This document shows positions 21,258 to 32,226 of a DNA stretch of 64,000 nucleotides, one piece after another. Position 1 is the stretch's first letter, and each line of letters opens with the position of its first letter. The notes beneath the pieces are model-generated. The model was not told the DNA's origin, did no database searches, and saw nothing but the letters and a program-made list of their open reading frames with translations. This stretch comes from Silene latifolia (lineage: Eukaryota > Streptophyta > Magnoliopsida > Caryophyllales > Caryophyllaceae): NCBI RefSeq assembly GCF_048544455.1, contig NC_133537.1, positions 18,289,541-18,353,540 of the forward strand. Direction: 5' to 3'. Position numbers and translations under genes: made by a program.

Positions 21258-21336
21258 GGTGAACCCTTCCTTGTCGTTTTGGGTAAGAACCTCTAGAGTA
21301 CGCATGTTGACTTGGATCTCGGCATTATCCGCGTAT
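21258..21336. repeat. 79-bp gag duplication, right copy
   Basis: Identical to 13878-13956; it follows directly on the 3' LTR end TTACA. Together with the left copy it brackets the inner element. Confidence 0.93.
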
Positions 21337-22040
21337 TGTTTCGAGAACTCGATGGCGGCGTCCTCCCAAGTAGCGACCTTTTTGTGATCTAAAGTGTAGA
21401 ACCATTGCTTTGGGATGGTGTCAAGAGATGAAGGAAAGATCCTTAAGAACATCTCGGGTTTGATGCCTTTGATAGACATGTAGTCCTTGAAAGCTCGGAT
21501 GTGGTTCAAAGGGTTCTCATGTCCTTTAAACTTAGGGATATCCGTCATGCTAAAGTTAGTGGGCAATTTGGAATTGACGGCTTCATACTTACGATTGTTC
21601 TCCCTGTAAATGTCATCCCCCTTAAGGTACATCAATTGCTCCTCTAGGTATTGGAGTCTTTTCTCAGCTGCGGTTGTTCCTAGGACAGGATTCTCATCTT
21701 TAGACTCGTCATCGGAAAATTGTAGTACTCCACCTTTTGGGGGAGGTAGCTTCCCCTCTACATCAAAGATACGGCCTTCGATAAGCTCAAGGCGGTCATA
21801 GGTTTGTTCTTGAGTGATTTGCATTTGGGCTATCGCGGCTAGGATTCGATCATTACTTTCTTGAATTTCTTTGGAGGTTCGTTTCATCACTTGACCCAGG
21901 CATCTTGGAAACTGGATAAGAGATCGGCGACGAATCAAAACACGATCGACCATTCCATCACACTTGCTAAAAGAGGAAAAGACTTGACTCGTGAAGTGGG
22001 TGTGTGCCACTTGTGTTGAGTGAGTTTTGAAGAAAGACAA
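21258..22040 (-). pseudogene. Gag, N-terminal part (split by a transposon)
   Basis: The first 261 codons of gag start at the ATG at 22040. It has an N-terminal coiled-coil-like stretch (RILAAIAQMQITQEQTYDR) and then the retrotransposon-gag domain start (DIPKFKGHENPLNHIRAF, MFLRIFPSSLDTIPKQWF). The frame runs directly into the C-terminal part at 13877 if the inner element and one duplicate are ignored, so no codon was lost. The leader between 22041 and the primer site has no other gene. Confidence 0.9.
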
Positions 22041-22680
22041 GGTCTTTGAAAACGTGTGTCCTAGTCAACTGTAGTGTAGTTGTAGGAGTGGACTCGAAGT
22101 GAGGTTTGAAATGGGCTTGTGGCCCGAATTTTGACACGACAAACGGACAGAGTTTTGACCGGATTTTGTGCTAATTAAAGGCCCTATTTCGAAATTCTTG
22201 ATTGAAAACGGGTTTTGATTTTTTTTTGAAAATTCGTCATGGTTTTGTTTAGAAATGGTGATCACATAAGGTTTACACATTTATACAAGCATTATAACGG
22301 GATGATGAGTGCTTTTAGAAGGGTTTTGGTTTAAAGGGTGGGTTGCCATACCGAACCATCAAACCCGAAGTCTGTGGAGAGGCTCGTGCCAAACAAGAGT
22401 AAGGCCGATTCCTAGTCCATTTCCTCAAGTAGTGAAGGCCCTTGATACAAACAAGAGTAAGCATCATGGTATGGATGACGTCAATCGCTATCCATCTTTA
22501 GGCCCAAATAAGAATTAGGACCGTTTAGACGGGACGATTGGTCGAATGGGTTGGGTTGGGCCTAGGAAGGCCGAATTAAACGGTCTAGGAAGACCGAGTT
22601 ATGAAAACCGACAATTGTCTTGTACAAACTTATTCCCTAACCTTGTTCAAGTTTCACCCTTAGCTACACGTAAGTGTATT
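22041..22680 (-). other. Untranslated leader of the Tat/Ogre element
   Basis: About 640 bases between the primer site and the gag ATG. No conserved coding frame is seen. A packaging signal would be expected here but cannot be recognised by eye. Confidence 0.6.
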
Positions 22681-22695
22681 TCCCCAGAGTCGCCA
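22681..22695 (-). other. Primer-binding site of the Tat/Ogre element
   Basis: On the minus strand TGGCGACTCTGGGGA lies 5 bases after the end of the 5' LTR. TGGCGACT-type sites are typical of Ogre elements, described as using an Arg tRNA; I could not verify the tRNA here. A similar ggtggcgactcc also occurs about 75 bp inside the LTR. Confidence 0.7.
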
Positions 22696-23419
22696 AAGCG
22701 TGGACATGGCCGCCGCCCACGGGGGCGCTTGGTGAGAAACGGGGACAAGCGTTTGCATTTTGTATGGAGTCGCCACCAATTTTTATGGGAAATTGGAACC
22801 GTTCGAATACCTCGTGCCATGTCAAGACACAAAGTAGTGACATGAACACTAAGCAATCGTTACCCTTAGCATTCTATGTCTAGAATGACTCTCGCGGATG
22901 CCAATGAACACGGGTGCTCACGGAGATCTGGAGTAAGGGGTGAGGGTACGTATTAGGAAGCTCTTTTGATCGAACACCTAATCCCGCCCGCCTCGATAGC
23001 GGCCTCTACTAATGATTAGGGAAGTTATTCATACTCGATATATCGTCGGCTATATGCATGCAATGCAACATCCATAGATTAATCCTAGCATATGAGAATT
23101 TAACTAAGTCGGTTGACATGTAATTAGCATACAATTGGGTCGAAGTTGGAGTTAATGCTCATTTACATGTGAGAAACATACAAATGATACAAAAGAAATA
23201 CAATAATTATAAATTACAATAATGAAAATTACATTAAATTACATCGGAATAGGCGATTTATGTCGAAAATACCGCTAAAACGGATGATTTGATAAAATGG
23301 AATAAAGGAATAAAACACGACAGATCAAAAGGTGATAATACAGATATTAGTTGATTAATACGTGAACTAATTAAACTAGGTCGAGGCAGAAAAGGAGTTC
23401 AGAGACAGAATTCACCCTG

Positions 23420-23479
23420 GAACAGGCGCAGCAGGCACTGCGCCCTTTGGAAGAGGCGCAGCAGTTGCTGCGTCTGTTC
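23420..23479. repeat. 30-bp GC-hairpin dimer in the LTR (U5 side)
   Basis: Units start at 23420 and 23450, with arms aggcgcagcaggcactgcgcc and aggcgcagcagttgctgcgtc. They lie in the transcribed part of the LTR, so they would also form hairpins in the RNA. Confidence 0.85.
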
Positions 23480-24023
23480 CAAGGGTGAGTTCTGGCTGTG
23501 AAGCCGGAACTGCAAACCGTTGATGTTATTTGTTAATTTAAGGGATTGATTACGATATTAGACTCGGATGAAAGTGATTTAACAGGTTATTTAGCATATG
23601 AATTATGGTCATAAAGCAGTAAAACATGGATGAGACGGAAATAAGATGGATTAATTATGTGAAGGGTCGATGTTAATGAATGATTAATTAAACTAACTGA
23701 ACGAATTAAACTAAACATGATGAACGACGACGAATTAATGACCAAACAGGTGAAAATATATCAACAATGAATCCCAGAAACTCAATATGAACGAATTGAA
23801 TTTCTAAAACTCGAATTGAATATTAATGACGGAAACCCGCAAATATTGATTATTTGGGATTTGAGTCGGATTTATGACGATTTAAACATGTTAATGATAC
23901 ATATGAATTATTAAACTATCATGTGAGAGAATTAACAGACGAACAAAACAAAAGAAATAAATTTGATACGAATTACAGAGGACGGAGGAAGAAGAAAAGA
24001 AGCAGGAACTGCGGCAGCCTCAC

Positions 24024-24083
24024 GAAGAGGCGCAGCAGGTGCTGCGCTCCTTCGAAGAGGCGCAGCTGTTGCTGCGTCTTTTC
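24024..24083. repeat. 30-bp GC-hairpin dimer in the LTR (R-U5)
   Basis: Units start at 24024 and 24054; gaagaggcgcagcaggtgctgcgctcctt and gaagaggcgcagctgttgctgcgtctttt are each near-perfect inverted repeats in themselves. Shown here only as single units of the shared 30-bp motif. Confidence 0.87.
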
Positions 24084-24532
24084 TCGACGTCTGTCTACTG
24101 GAAATCCGCGAAAAAAGGTTTTAAAGACGGTTTTAGAAACCGGTTTTAATGGTGTATTCGACATAAACCTTACAATTGTTATACAACAAATAAAAATACA
24201 ATAAATAAAGAGAATTATACACCCTCAGACTTACATGTTGACGGAACGAGAAGAACTAAGAAGATCGATTAGTGAATGCTCGACGCGAATGCAAGGAAAG
24301 AGTGCCCTCGTAAGAGGAAAACGATTTAAACAGATTGATTAATTAGATTGATTGAGTGTAGTGGTCAAATTGGTCGGTCATGCAACGGAGAGGCTGGTAC
24401 CCGGAAAGATCCGAGCTTACGTGGTCGGAAGTCCAAGCACGTAGGCGCCAATTAGTAAGAACGAAGTCTAGAATGCAAAGGGAGAAGAGAAGGGCGGACA
24501 CTCGCGTGAGAAATATGAGGAACGAAAGCTCC

Positions 24533-24540
24533 TATTTATA
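24533..24540 (-). promoter_or_regulatory. TATA box of the 5' LTR
   Basis: TATAAATA on the minus strand, in the context gattagtataaataggagc. RNA synthesis should begin near 24505 and run through R-U5 to the gag leader. Confidence 0.65.
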
Positions 24541-24636
24541 CTAATCACGTGAAGGAATAGGGTTTCGGAGACTCTTTGGAAGTGAATCTCGGCAAGATAT
24601 GAAAAAGATACGTAAACCATGCAAAGAAGGGCCTGG

Positions 24637-24696
24637 GAAGAGGCGCAGCAGCCACTGCGTCTCTTGGAAGAGGCGCAGCACCTGCTGCGTCTATTC
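24637..24696. repeat. 30-bp GC-hairpin dimer upstream of the LTR TATA box
   Basis: Units start at 24637 and 24667. Relative to LTR transcription the dimer lies about 100 bp upstream of the TATA box, in U3. The copy in the 3' LTR is at 364-425. Confidence 0.87.
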
Positions 24697-25095
24697 CCAG
24701 GAGGTTTCCTCCTCGCTAAGAAAGATTTCGCGTTTGAGTTATGGTAGGACGGAAATAATTCGATTATCTTTTGAATATTACGGGATATTATTTGCCAAAA
24801 GATAAAATTTGAGAAATATGGAATAGAAATATCCGGAACATTCCGAACATTTCGACTCTGGATTTAACAAACTATCGAAAATGGAGACGGTTTTTGACCC
24901 GGACTCCGAATGTACTCTAATTACTGCCAAAACGACCGTATCGGCACGTAGATGACAACTAAGAGGTTGACATTATTATTTGAGCAATCACTTGACGATA
25001 ATCTTACGAACTGTCACAAATCGTTCCGCGAATCAGACATGCGGCCCAATCATCACCGGGTGGTTTGCGAGGGGTGCAGAAACGAGGTGTCTACA

Positions 25096-26108
25096 TAAGT
25101 CTCCTCTCGGGAGGCCTTTCATCAGTGCGAAGGCCGCCAGTTCGCTGTTCAGCTCACGAATCTGCTGAACCTTGGCGTCGAACCTCTTCACATAACTTCG
25201 GAAAGACTCGCCTCCCTCCTGTCTGATAGTCAGGAGATCCGATGTCTCGACGGCCCTCCTCTTATTGCAAGAATACTGGGCCAAAAATGTGTCCCTTAGG
25301 TCGGCATAACAGTATACCGACCCATCGGGTAGCCCCTTGTACCAACTTTGCGCCATCCCATGCAGAGTCGTTGGGAAGACTCGGGACCAAACCTCATCAG
25401 GTTGCTCCCATACCGACATGTAAGACTCGAAAGCCTCGGCGTGGTCGGTTGGGTCGCCTTCTCCTTTGTATGATATGGGTGGCAGCTTTAGCTTAGTCGG
25501 CACCGGGACCTCTAGGACATAGGCATCGAGGGGGCTCGACCACGTGTCGAATGACACGCGGCGATCGGCTCCTCGCATCCTTAGTCCGGCTCCTCTCCCC
25601 GTGGCGGGAAGGGCTTCTTCTCCGACTCTGGTGAGTCGGGCTTCTTCTCCGACTCTGGTGAGTCGGACTTCTTTCACTCCTCTGGGGCAGGCCTCGTCGG
25701 TGCTGCGGCGACACGTCCTCCCGCGAGTGCGGGAAGGACTCGTGTCTACCACTTGCACTCGGGCTCCCCGGCGTCTTGACATGGTCGCCTTCCTCCAATG
25801 CTTCGTTCAAGTTTCTGAGTCACTTTTTGGACCCCGATCTCTGTAGGGGGCGCCGCCGCTCTTGTCGTTGTGACAGTGTGAGTCGGCGTGCTAACCATTA
25901 GGTCCAGGAGAGTAGTTTGGTTTGGTCGCATCAACCACATGTCCCATGATAGTGACTTGGTCGGCGGGCAGCGGTGTATCTTGTTCCTTTGGCATCCCGT
26001 TCGTCGTATCGGTGATACGGCCGGTGGGACCGCCCGATTTGAGTTGTGGAATGTGTCATCTTGGTAGAATTCGGTTTCCACAAGCACCGTTTCTGGTTGT
26101 TTCGACAT
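25096..26108 (-). pseudogene. Gag fragment of the older Ty3/gypsy element
   Basis: The reading starts near the ATG at 26108. It moves to another frame between about 25810 and 25780 and ends abruptly at 25096, where the giant element inserted. The gag domain is clear in LKLPPISYKGEGDPTDHAEA, VFPTTLHGMAQSWYKGLPDG and FLAQYSCNKRR. A short internal duplication encodes RLTRVGEEA twice (about 25610-25670). The rest of this gag and its pol must lie left of the window, beyond the giant element. Confidence 0.85.
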
Positions 26109-26180
26109 CTTCTTAGCTCGTTGGGTGGGTTTTGTTTTGTGTTTTTGTAAGGGATTTGACTAGCTTCTAGTATCTGTTTT

Positions 26181-26196
26181 CCCACAGACGGCGCCA
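26181..26196 (-). other. Primer-binding site of the older element
   Basis: TGGCGCCGTCTGTGGG on the minus strand lies 2 bases after the LTR end. This is a common primer site of plant Ty3/gypsy elements. Confidence 0.75.
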
Positions 26197-26198
26197 AT

Positions 26199-26785
26199 TG
26201 TTCCGGTGTAATTAAAGCGATTATTTGTTACCACTCGTGGCTTGTAGAATGACGTCTTTGGTTGAATCCTTCTTTCGGCCTCTCCTGAAACAATGAACGA
26301 ACTGAGGGCTCGGCTTTGGCCGAGCGTACTCACTCCGACGCTCAAGTCAGTAAACTTAAAGGGATTAAGTTGTGTGTTACTTGGCGAAGTATATATTGTA
26401 GAGAGATAAGGAAGATATTACCAGATTATGAGGTGTTTAGGTTATATTTCGGATGCTTTCCTCAATGAGGGTTGAGGAGTATTTATAGACTTTCACCTTT
26501 TGTCACGTAGCCGCAAGTGGCCAAGTGGCTAGCAGTGGAAAAGACCGATCTACCCTCGGCCGAGGGACCCATGACAGCCGGCGGGCTCATTGACTCGCCG
26601 CCGAGGGGTCTTGGATATGAAGACGCTGATATGTGCCCACGGCTAGTTGTCCCAACCGAGACCCAAGAGACAGCCGACAGTCAAGGCGTCGATTAGGTAC
26701 ATTCTAAGTCGTTGACTTGCTGTGGATATCTTTGACCTTGCTCAATATGTTGACTCGGTCAGCGGGTGCAGAATATGCCCCATCA
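26199..26785 (-). repeat. 5' LTR of the older Ty3/gypsy element
   Basis: The LTR is 587 bp and reads TGATGGGGCATATTCTGC... to ...CCGGAACA on the minus strand. A TATAAATA box is at 26480-26487 (minus). The bases just outside (26786-26790, atttg) are the expected target duplication; its partner is out of the window. Confidence 0.8.
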
Positions 26786-27347
26786 ATTTGAAAACAAATT
26801 GTTTGACTTGTGTTAATTACTCTACATATTAGGGGATTTAAATGATAATCAATTAGGAAGTTAAATTTCTTAATTTATCGATTGATTGTCGGTAATGGTG
26901 ATAACTTAGGGCGGTAATTGATGTTGATGGCATATGGTTGTGGTTAACGGTGGTGATGGGTGGGAGGGGAATTGAGAGAGGGGAATCAATGAGAAGGAAA
27001 TGAAAGGTGAAATGAGAGGGATAAAATGGTCAAAAGTGTACTATAATGAGTAAAATATGTACTGCAAAAATAAACATCTGAAATAAAACATCTTAACCAA
27101 AATCCATAAGGAGTAGATTATATTTTTGAATGACGTCAATAATTGGCAACTCCACTTAAAAACATGCCTATTTTGTGAATTGCGTATACATTAGTTTTCC
27201 GTTAGAACAAATAGGAGTTGACATCAAACTTTACTAACATAAGTTCCCACTTGTCACCAAACCCAGAGCAGTCAATATCATCAAAGTAGCGAGTAGTAGT
27301 ACAAATAGAACTAGACTCTGAATTTAGCCCCAATTAGCAAAACTAAC
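26786..27347. other. Spacer upstream of the PPAT gene
   Basis: AT-rich DNA between the retroelement LTR and the first exon of the phosphopantetheine adenylyltransferase gene. No other gene or clear TATA box is seen. The promoter of that gene must lie here, with the LTR only about 560 bp upstream. Confidence 0.6.
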
Positions 27348-30300
27348 ATGGACCCTCAATTACAACTAGATTCATCATCTTCTTCTTCTATTTCTCAATC
27401 TCAACCCACCTCCACTTTCTCTCCTCCCGATTCTTACGCCGCCGTCGTCCTCGGTGGCACTTTCGACCGCTTACATGCCGGACACCGCCTTTTTCTCAAG
27501 GTTTCCTTCTCCCCTTTTCTTTTCTTTTCTTTTCTTTTCTTTTCTTTTCTGCTCTTACCTTCTTACTTTTAATTGATTATAAACACTGACGGAACATGAT
27601 TTGACGTTCTAGCGCCTGCATTTGAGGAATTAATTATACAAATTGAGCTAATTCACTTTTTGGTTTGAGAATTTGAAATCTTAATTTTTGTAATTAGGTT
27701 GAGCTATTTTTGTGTGCGAAATTATTGGTTTGAGATAGGTGACTCAAAAGATTGAGTTTTTGGGACAATAATGGGGAAATTGTGTTGGGTAGTTTTAGCA
27801 ACAATAGAAATTTGATTTTATTTTGAGATCAGTTGAGGTATTGCATGGAGATTTTCATGAATGACAACAAATTCGTCTCCGGTCGCAAATTGTTTGGTGG
27901 ACTAAAAAACTAGGATGCCCATACTTTTTAAAATAGTCATTTGTTGGTTTTTCCTATCGCTCAATGGTGTGATAGATAATGTGATATAACGTCGAATGAA
28001 ACGAGTAAAGCTAGAAACTTGAGCATTAATGATGAAAAAATTGATGGTACGACCCTGATCATACTTAATAGGAGTGACAGTAAGAAGGCTTCAGAAAGGA
28101 GTTCCATCCTTCTTCAAATTTAACAGTCTTCCATAGTAACTGGTTCCAGTTTTTACTGCATGTCTTGCCTTATCGACCTCCTTCTGGTCTGTTTCTGGCC
28201 CTAGCAGAAATCGGCTGCAAACCCACAACAATTATTATGAATTTACTGCAGTGCAAACATGTGTCAAACTCAAAATTATCTATCTTTGATGAGAAAGATG
28301 CCAACTTTATCTACCATGTCAAGTGAAAATGCAGAGAAAAACTTACGGCTTTTTGAGATTTTTAGGCAGTTTTAGTTTCTTAAATACAGACCCAATAACA
28401 ATGATTTTGCTTTACTCGGTACTATAATTGCTAACTCTATTATTCGCCTTAAATCAGATATAATTTTTCTGAGGAAATTATATTTCAGCTTACAGTGTTT
28501 ATTGGATGTGTATTGGAATTGAAATTTGAGAAGTTTTTCACTTAGTACAGAAAGTCCTTTCTAATATATGGAATATTAATTTTGTGGTTTTATTAATTGA
28601 TTGAACTGAAAATTGTGATAAATTTAGTTTCTCAAGCAAAAACAACTCCGTTCCCGTTTATCTATTTAACTTCTCTGATGGAACACTTCCTCAAGCAGGC
28701 TGCTGCTGATCTTGCTAGAGACCGTGTCGTGGTCGGAGTTTGTGATGGCCCGATGCTAGCTAAGAAACAGGTGAACTGGCTCATATCTGATCCCCCTTCC
28801 GCCCAAAGAAAATAAATTACCTAGACTGTTCGTTTTCAGGATATTTGAGGCTTACTACCACAGAATTGGCGATTTGAACGAAAATCTTCATTTTTGCTAA
28901 TGTTTCCTTTTTATTTAGTTGTTTACTTTTCCTCGTTTTCTCACTTTAGGTGTTGTAATAAACAAATGGGCCCTTGGAGGCATTGCAGCTGAATTTGCAA
29001 TCCCTTTCTTAAATATTTTTCCTTTCAAATATCTGTGACTGACTGTGAGACTTTAACTCCTGGTGAATTTTGCTGATTAAACATGATAGATGAAGTTTAC
29101 AAAAAATTATAAAAGGGAGTTGGGGATGATGTTATCAAAGTTGTCATTATTTACCTTTTTAATGGTTTCTTCTCAAGTCCGTTAGTATATCTACCGTATT
29201 TTTACGCTTTTCTAATTCTTCTTTGAACCACTTTTCAGTATGCAGATTTGATAGAGCCTATCGAGAAAAGGATGCAGAATGTGGAACAATATATTAAGGT
29301 GCTTTTCTTTTTTAAGATTACTTTCTAGCTGACAACAATTGCAACTTCTGTAGGGAAAAAAATTCTGAATTATGTTTCAGGTTATGGTAAACGGGCGGTG
29401 GGTTCTTGGTGTCATCACCTTCATTCCCTAACAATGAAGTTCTAGTGCTTAGTTCTTATCTATTACTTGTATGGAGGTTTAACCGGTTCATATTCTTCTG
29501 TTTAGTTAAAGCTTCGGTTCTCTGAAAGTTTCTTCTTCAATGTAATGTTTCTGCAGTCTATTAAACCAGGTCTCATTGTGGAAGTAGAACCTATCACAGA
29601 CCCTTATGGTCCTTCAATCATTGATGAGAATTTGGAGGCCATCATAGTCAGGTAATTTTGAAACTTGTTGAGAAGTGTGTATTATCTTTCTGTGAATCTG
29701 TCGGCGGAGTTTGCTATCCAGCATTTAAATTTCAAGTTGTATTAATTTGAAACTGTTAGCGATAAGGCTTGTTTGTACTTTGTATTACAGTTAATTGTTA
29801 CAGAGTAATGGAGCTCAAAACACAATTTATGGTGGTGAAAGAAAGATAAAGGGGTGGTGGGGAACAAATATCACTCCCATTGAGGGTATTCGTTTGGATT
29901 CATTATAGTTGCTCTCTTGAACATTCACATCAATTCACCACGAATCCACTTTGGGTGAAAATAAACCGCTAATGCTGTAAACGAAACTACAAAAGTTGAC
30001 CTCTCAGCTTCCATTCGTTAGAAAATTCCCTGATTTGAGCCTACTCAGTTGTGTGCGTACTTTCACTTCGAATCACATGCCATGTTTCTTTGTTCATGTA
30101 GCCTTAGGATGTTACAAAAGCACGTGGCAAAATGACACTATTTATACTTGGTTGTTTAACAGCAAGGAGACATTCCCTGGCGGACTATCAGTCAACCGAA
30201 GGAGATCTGAAAAAGGATTGTCCGAATTAAAGGTATTATTCTGTGTTTGCTAATCAATTGCCTTCCTGTTTTTGCAACTGTCAATTTTGCTTATGCATCT

Positions 30301-30419
30301 GCTATTTGCAGATTGAAGTTGTAGATTTAGTTTCAGAAGAAACGAGTGGCGACAAGCTGAGTTCGACATCACTAAGGAAACTCGAGGCTGAGAAATCTGT
30401 GAATCAGCAGGACACATGA
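27348..30419 (+). CDS. COAD: Phosphopantetheine adenylyltransferase (PPAT, CoaD)
   Basis: Six exons, 27348-27500, 28699-28770, 29239-29298, 29557-29651, 30163-30232 and 30312-30419, join in frame to 185 residues with GT-AG introns throughout. The enzyme transfers AMP from ATP to 4'-phosphopantetheine, making dephospho-CoA, the fourth step of CoA synthesis. The nucleotidyltransferase signature is [19 protein letters not shown] at about residues 31-50 (T/H-x-G-H type). Further family motifs are [39 protein letters not shown] and [13 protein letters not shown]. The first 25 residues are Ser/Gln-rich without a clear targeting signal. Length and motifs fit the short plant PPAT. The next gene in the same direction is the syntaxin. 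Confidence 0.95.
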
Positions 30420-31630
30420 AACTTGTACTCATGTTTCACAAGAGTCGAAGCTGCAATAGATCTCTATACTGGCACTGTTTTTAGTAGTGCTCCCAAAGTG
30501 TATTTTTCTACCTTAACCGGGAGACTTATCTCACAGAGATACTCCCAAATACATTGTGATATCAGTAACATTTTTGAATATACGGCATGACAAATAACTT
30601 TGTAAATGTTTTTTACACAACTTTTTCTCTGATTGCACCGCTATCCTAATTGTTGAGCAAAGTATTTTTTTTTGGGGGAATGTAAATAATAAGCTTGTCA
30701 TAGATCCTCATGGTGTACAAATTTGATGGTTTATACTTTTTAGCTGTACCACATCGGCTGGGGGATCGAACGTGCTGTACCACACACTAGTTCTTCACTT
30801 CCGAATTACAAGAATCACATAAATCTCCCTCGTGTATTCCTTGAAAATCAAACTTGAAACATCTTGTTAAAGATAGTCAAATGTTTACCGGTTTATCTAA
30901 GTGTTCAAAGTTCAACTTTCCGATAACGCTAACCCGGGACTTAACAATGATCCAAAAAGTGTAAGCCAAACTTAATCAGATAAACTCGTAGTGACCCGAC
31001 CCAAATTAACTTGACTTGAAGTAACCTAAATGATCCGAAATGACTTATGGCAAAATCAGGACCCAAAATGATCCAAAACAACCCAACCCAAAATGACCCA
31101 ATTCGGAGTGACCTGGCCCAAAAATGATCTCACTCGAAAATAACGCTATAAATTGTTGATCCGAAAATTAGTCCATTCGAAGCATTCCGATTCAAATAAC
31201 CTACAAACATCTCGGAATTTTAACTATGAGTATTTTACAACGAAATCGAAATCGAGTAGGTCTGACGGTCTCTCAATAAGCTTATTGAGAGACTATTTCA
31301 CAATTTTAAGAAAAAATGGTTCTAAAGATAATAAAATAGGTACAAATCATGATTAAAGATAAAATGGATACATTTATTAAGTAAATAGGTACGAAATTAC
31401 TATGACACGATCAATAATATAAGAGTAACGAAATACAAATAAAAAGGTAAGAAATTCGGGTCCCTCAATCATTTAGTGAAAACTTTGTCTCCCAAGTTTT
31501 AGTGATCGAAATCAACTATCTAGTATTTTACTCATCCAATTAATTCAGTTATAAGGACACCGTTTTAGGCGGTTTAATATAACGCTTAACTTTTTTAATT
31601 ACTATTTTCAAATTTCGAATAAAACCTCTC
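30420..31630. other. Spacer between PPAT and syntaxin
   Basis: It holds the PPAT 3' end and AT-rich DNA. Around 30950-31140 is a run of degenerate units such as gacccaaaatgatcc and aacccaacccaaaatgaccc, related in style to the CCCGA repeats at 38550-39110. No gene was found. Confidence 0.55.
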
Positions 31631-31638
31631 TATAAAAC
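31631..31638 (+). promoter_or_regulatory. TATA box of the syntaxin gene
   Basis: ctctctataaaacc gives TATAAAAC at 31631-31638. It is followed by a leader with CT-rich stretches and then a leader intron. Confidence 0.5.
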
Positions 31639-31806
31639 CTTCATAATCATCATCCTTCAACTCCCTTTTCTTCTGCATTTCTTCATCAAATCATTCAACA
31701 AAAAATCCAATTATTCTTTCTAGAGAGAGAAGTAACCAAATAACGAAACCCTTTTTTCCTCCAGAAAAAAAGTGCCAACACACCGAGCGTTCTTCTCAAG
31801 AAATAG

Positions 31807-32200
31807 GTGATTAAACTCCGACTTTTACAGTTTTACACCATTATTTTGCCGTATTCATGTTTAATTATTCTTTGATTCATCTGGGTTCTTCATGAATTTC
31901 TTCTATATTTCAGTATACTATCAATTTAGCATTACATAATGTACTATAATGATGTTTGAGACTTTGAGTCGAAAATTTCGATAATATTTGCTAATTGCTG
32001 TTTTAATTGAGAAATCCGGATACATTCTTCTTCTTATTTGTTGTAAATTATTTGAACGATAATTTGACGGAACCAAGAAACTTTCTTGGAATTTATCTCT
32101 ATTTTTTGGAATTATCAGAAGTACATGCCCTGTTTCTTGAATTTATTTAATACTTGTATGAAATTGTGTTGTTTTATGACGAATTAATGTTAATCTGCAG
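31807..32200 (+). other. Leader intron of the syntaxin gene
   Basis: The donor aaatag/gtgatt and acceptor taatctgcag/gtgg bracket a 394-bp intron in the 5' untranslated region, 26 bases before the ATG. This is inferred from splice signals only. Confidence 0.5.
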
Positions 32201-32226
32201 GTGGATTTTGAGTATCGACGTCAAAA

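Larger units (their letters stand above)
1..25095 (-). mobile_element. Giant Tat/Ogre-like Ty3/gypsy LTR retrotransposon
   Basis: The element reads on the minus strand. Its 5' LTR is at 22701-25095, followed by primer site, gag, protease, RT, RNase H and archaeal-type RNase H, integrase, two genes on the opposite strand, a polypurine tract and the 3' LTR at 1-830, which the window edge cuts. Order PR-RT-RH-aRH-IN, long LTRs and extra antisense genes between pol and the 3' LTR are known traits of the Tat lineage (Ogre, Retand). By comparison with the full LTR, about 1.57 kb of 3' LTR lies outside the window. Without its 7.3-kb inserted element it would be about 19 kb. It is broken by frameshifts in pol and by that insertion, so it cannot be autonomous. 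It lies in the gag of another retroelement; the base group after its right end (25096-25100, taagt) should be the target duplication. Confidence 0.9.
22701..25095 (-). repeat. 5' LTR of the Tat/Ogre element (complete)
   Basis: The LTR is about 2.4 kb and is bounded by TGTAGACACC and TCCA on the element strand. Its last 820 bases match the copy at 1-830. The TATA box is at 24533-24540, so U3 is about 0.56 kb and R-U5 is the longer part. Three GC-hairpin dimers lie inside, at 23420, 24024 and 24637. The inner boundary is chosen from the TG/CA rule and the primer site and could shift by a few bases. Confidence 0.87.

Noticed and set aside
22546-22883. Several overlapping open frames on both strands
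   Set aside because: They cover the primer site and the inner end of the 5' LTR; the frames are by chance in GC-richer DNA.
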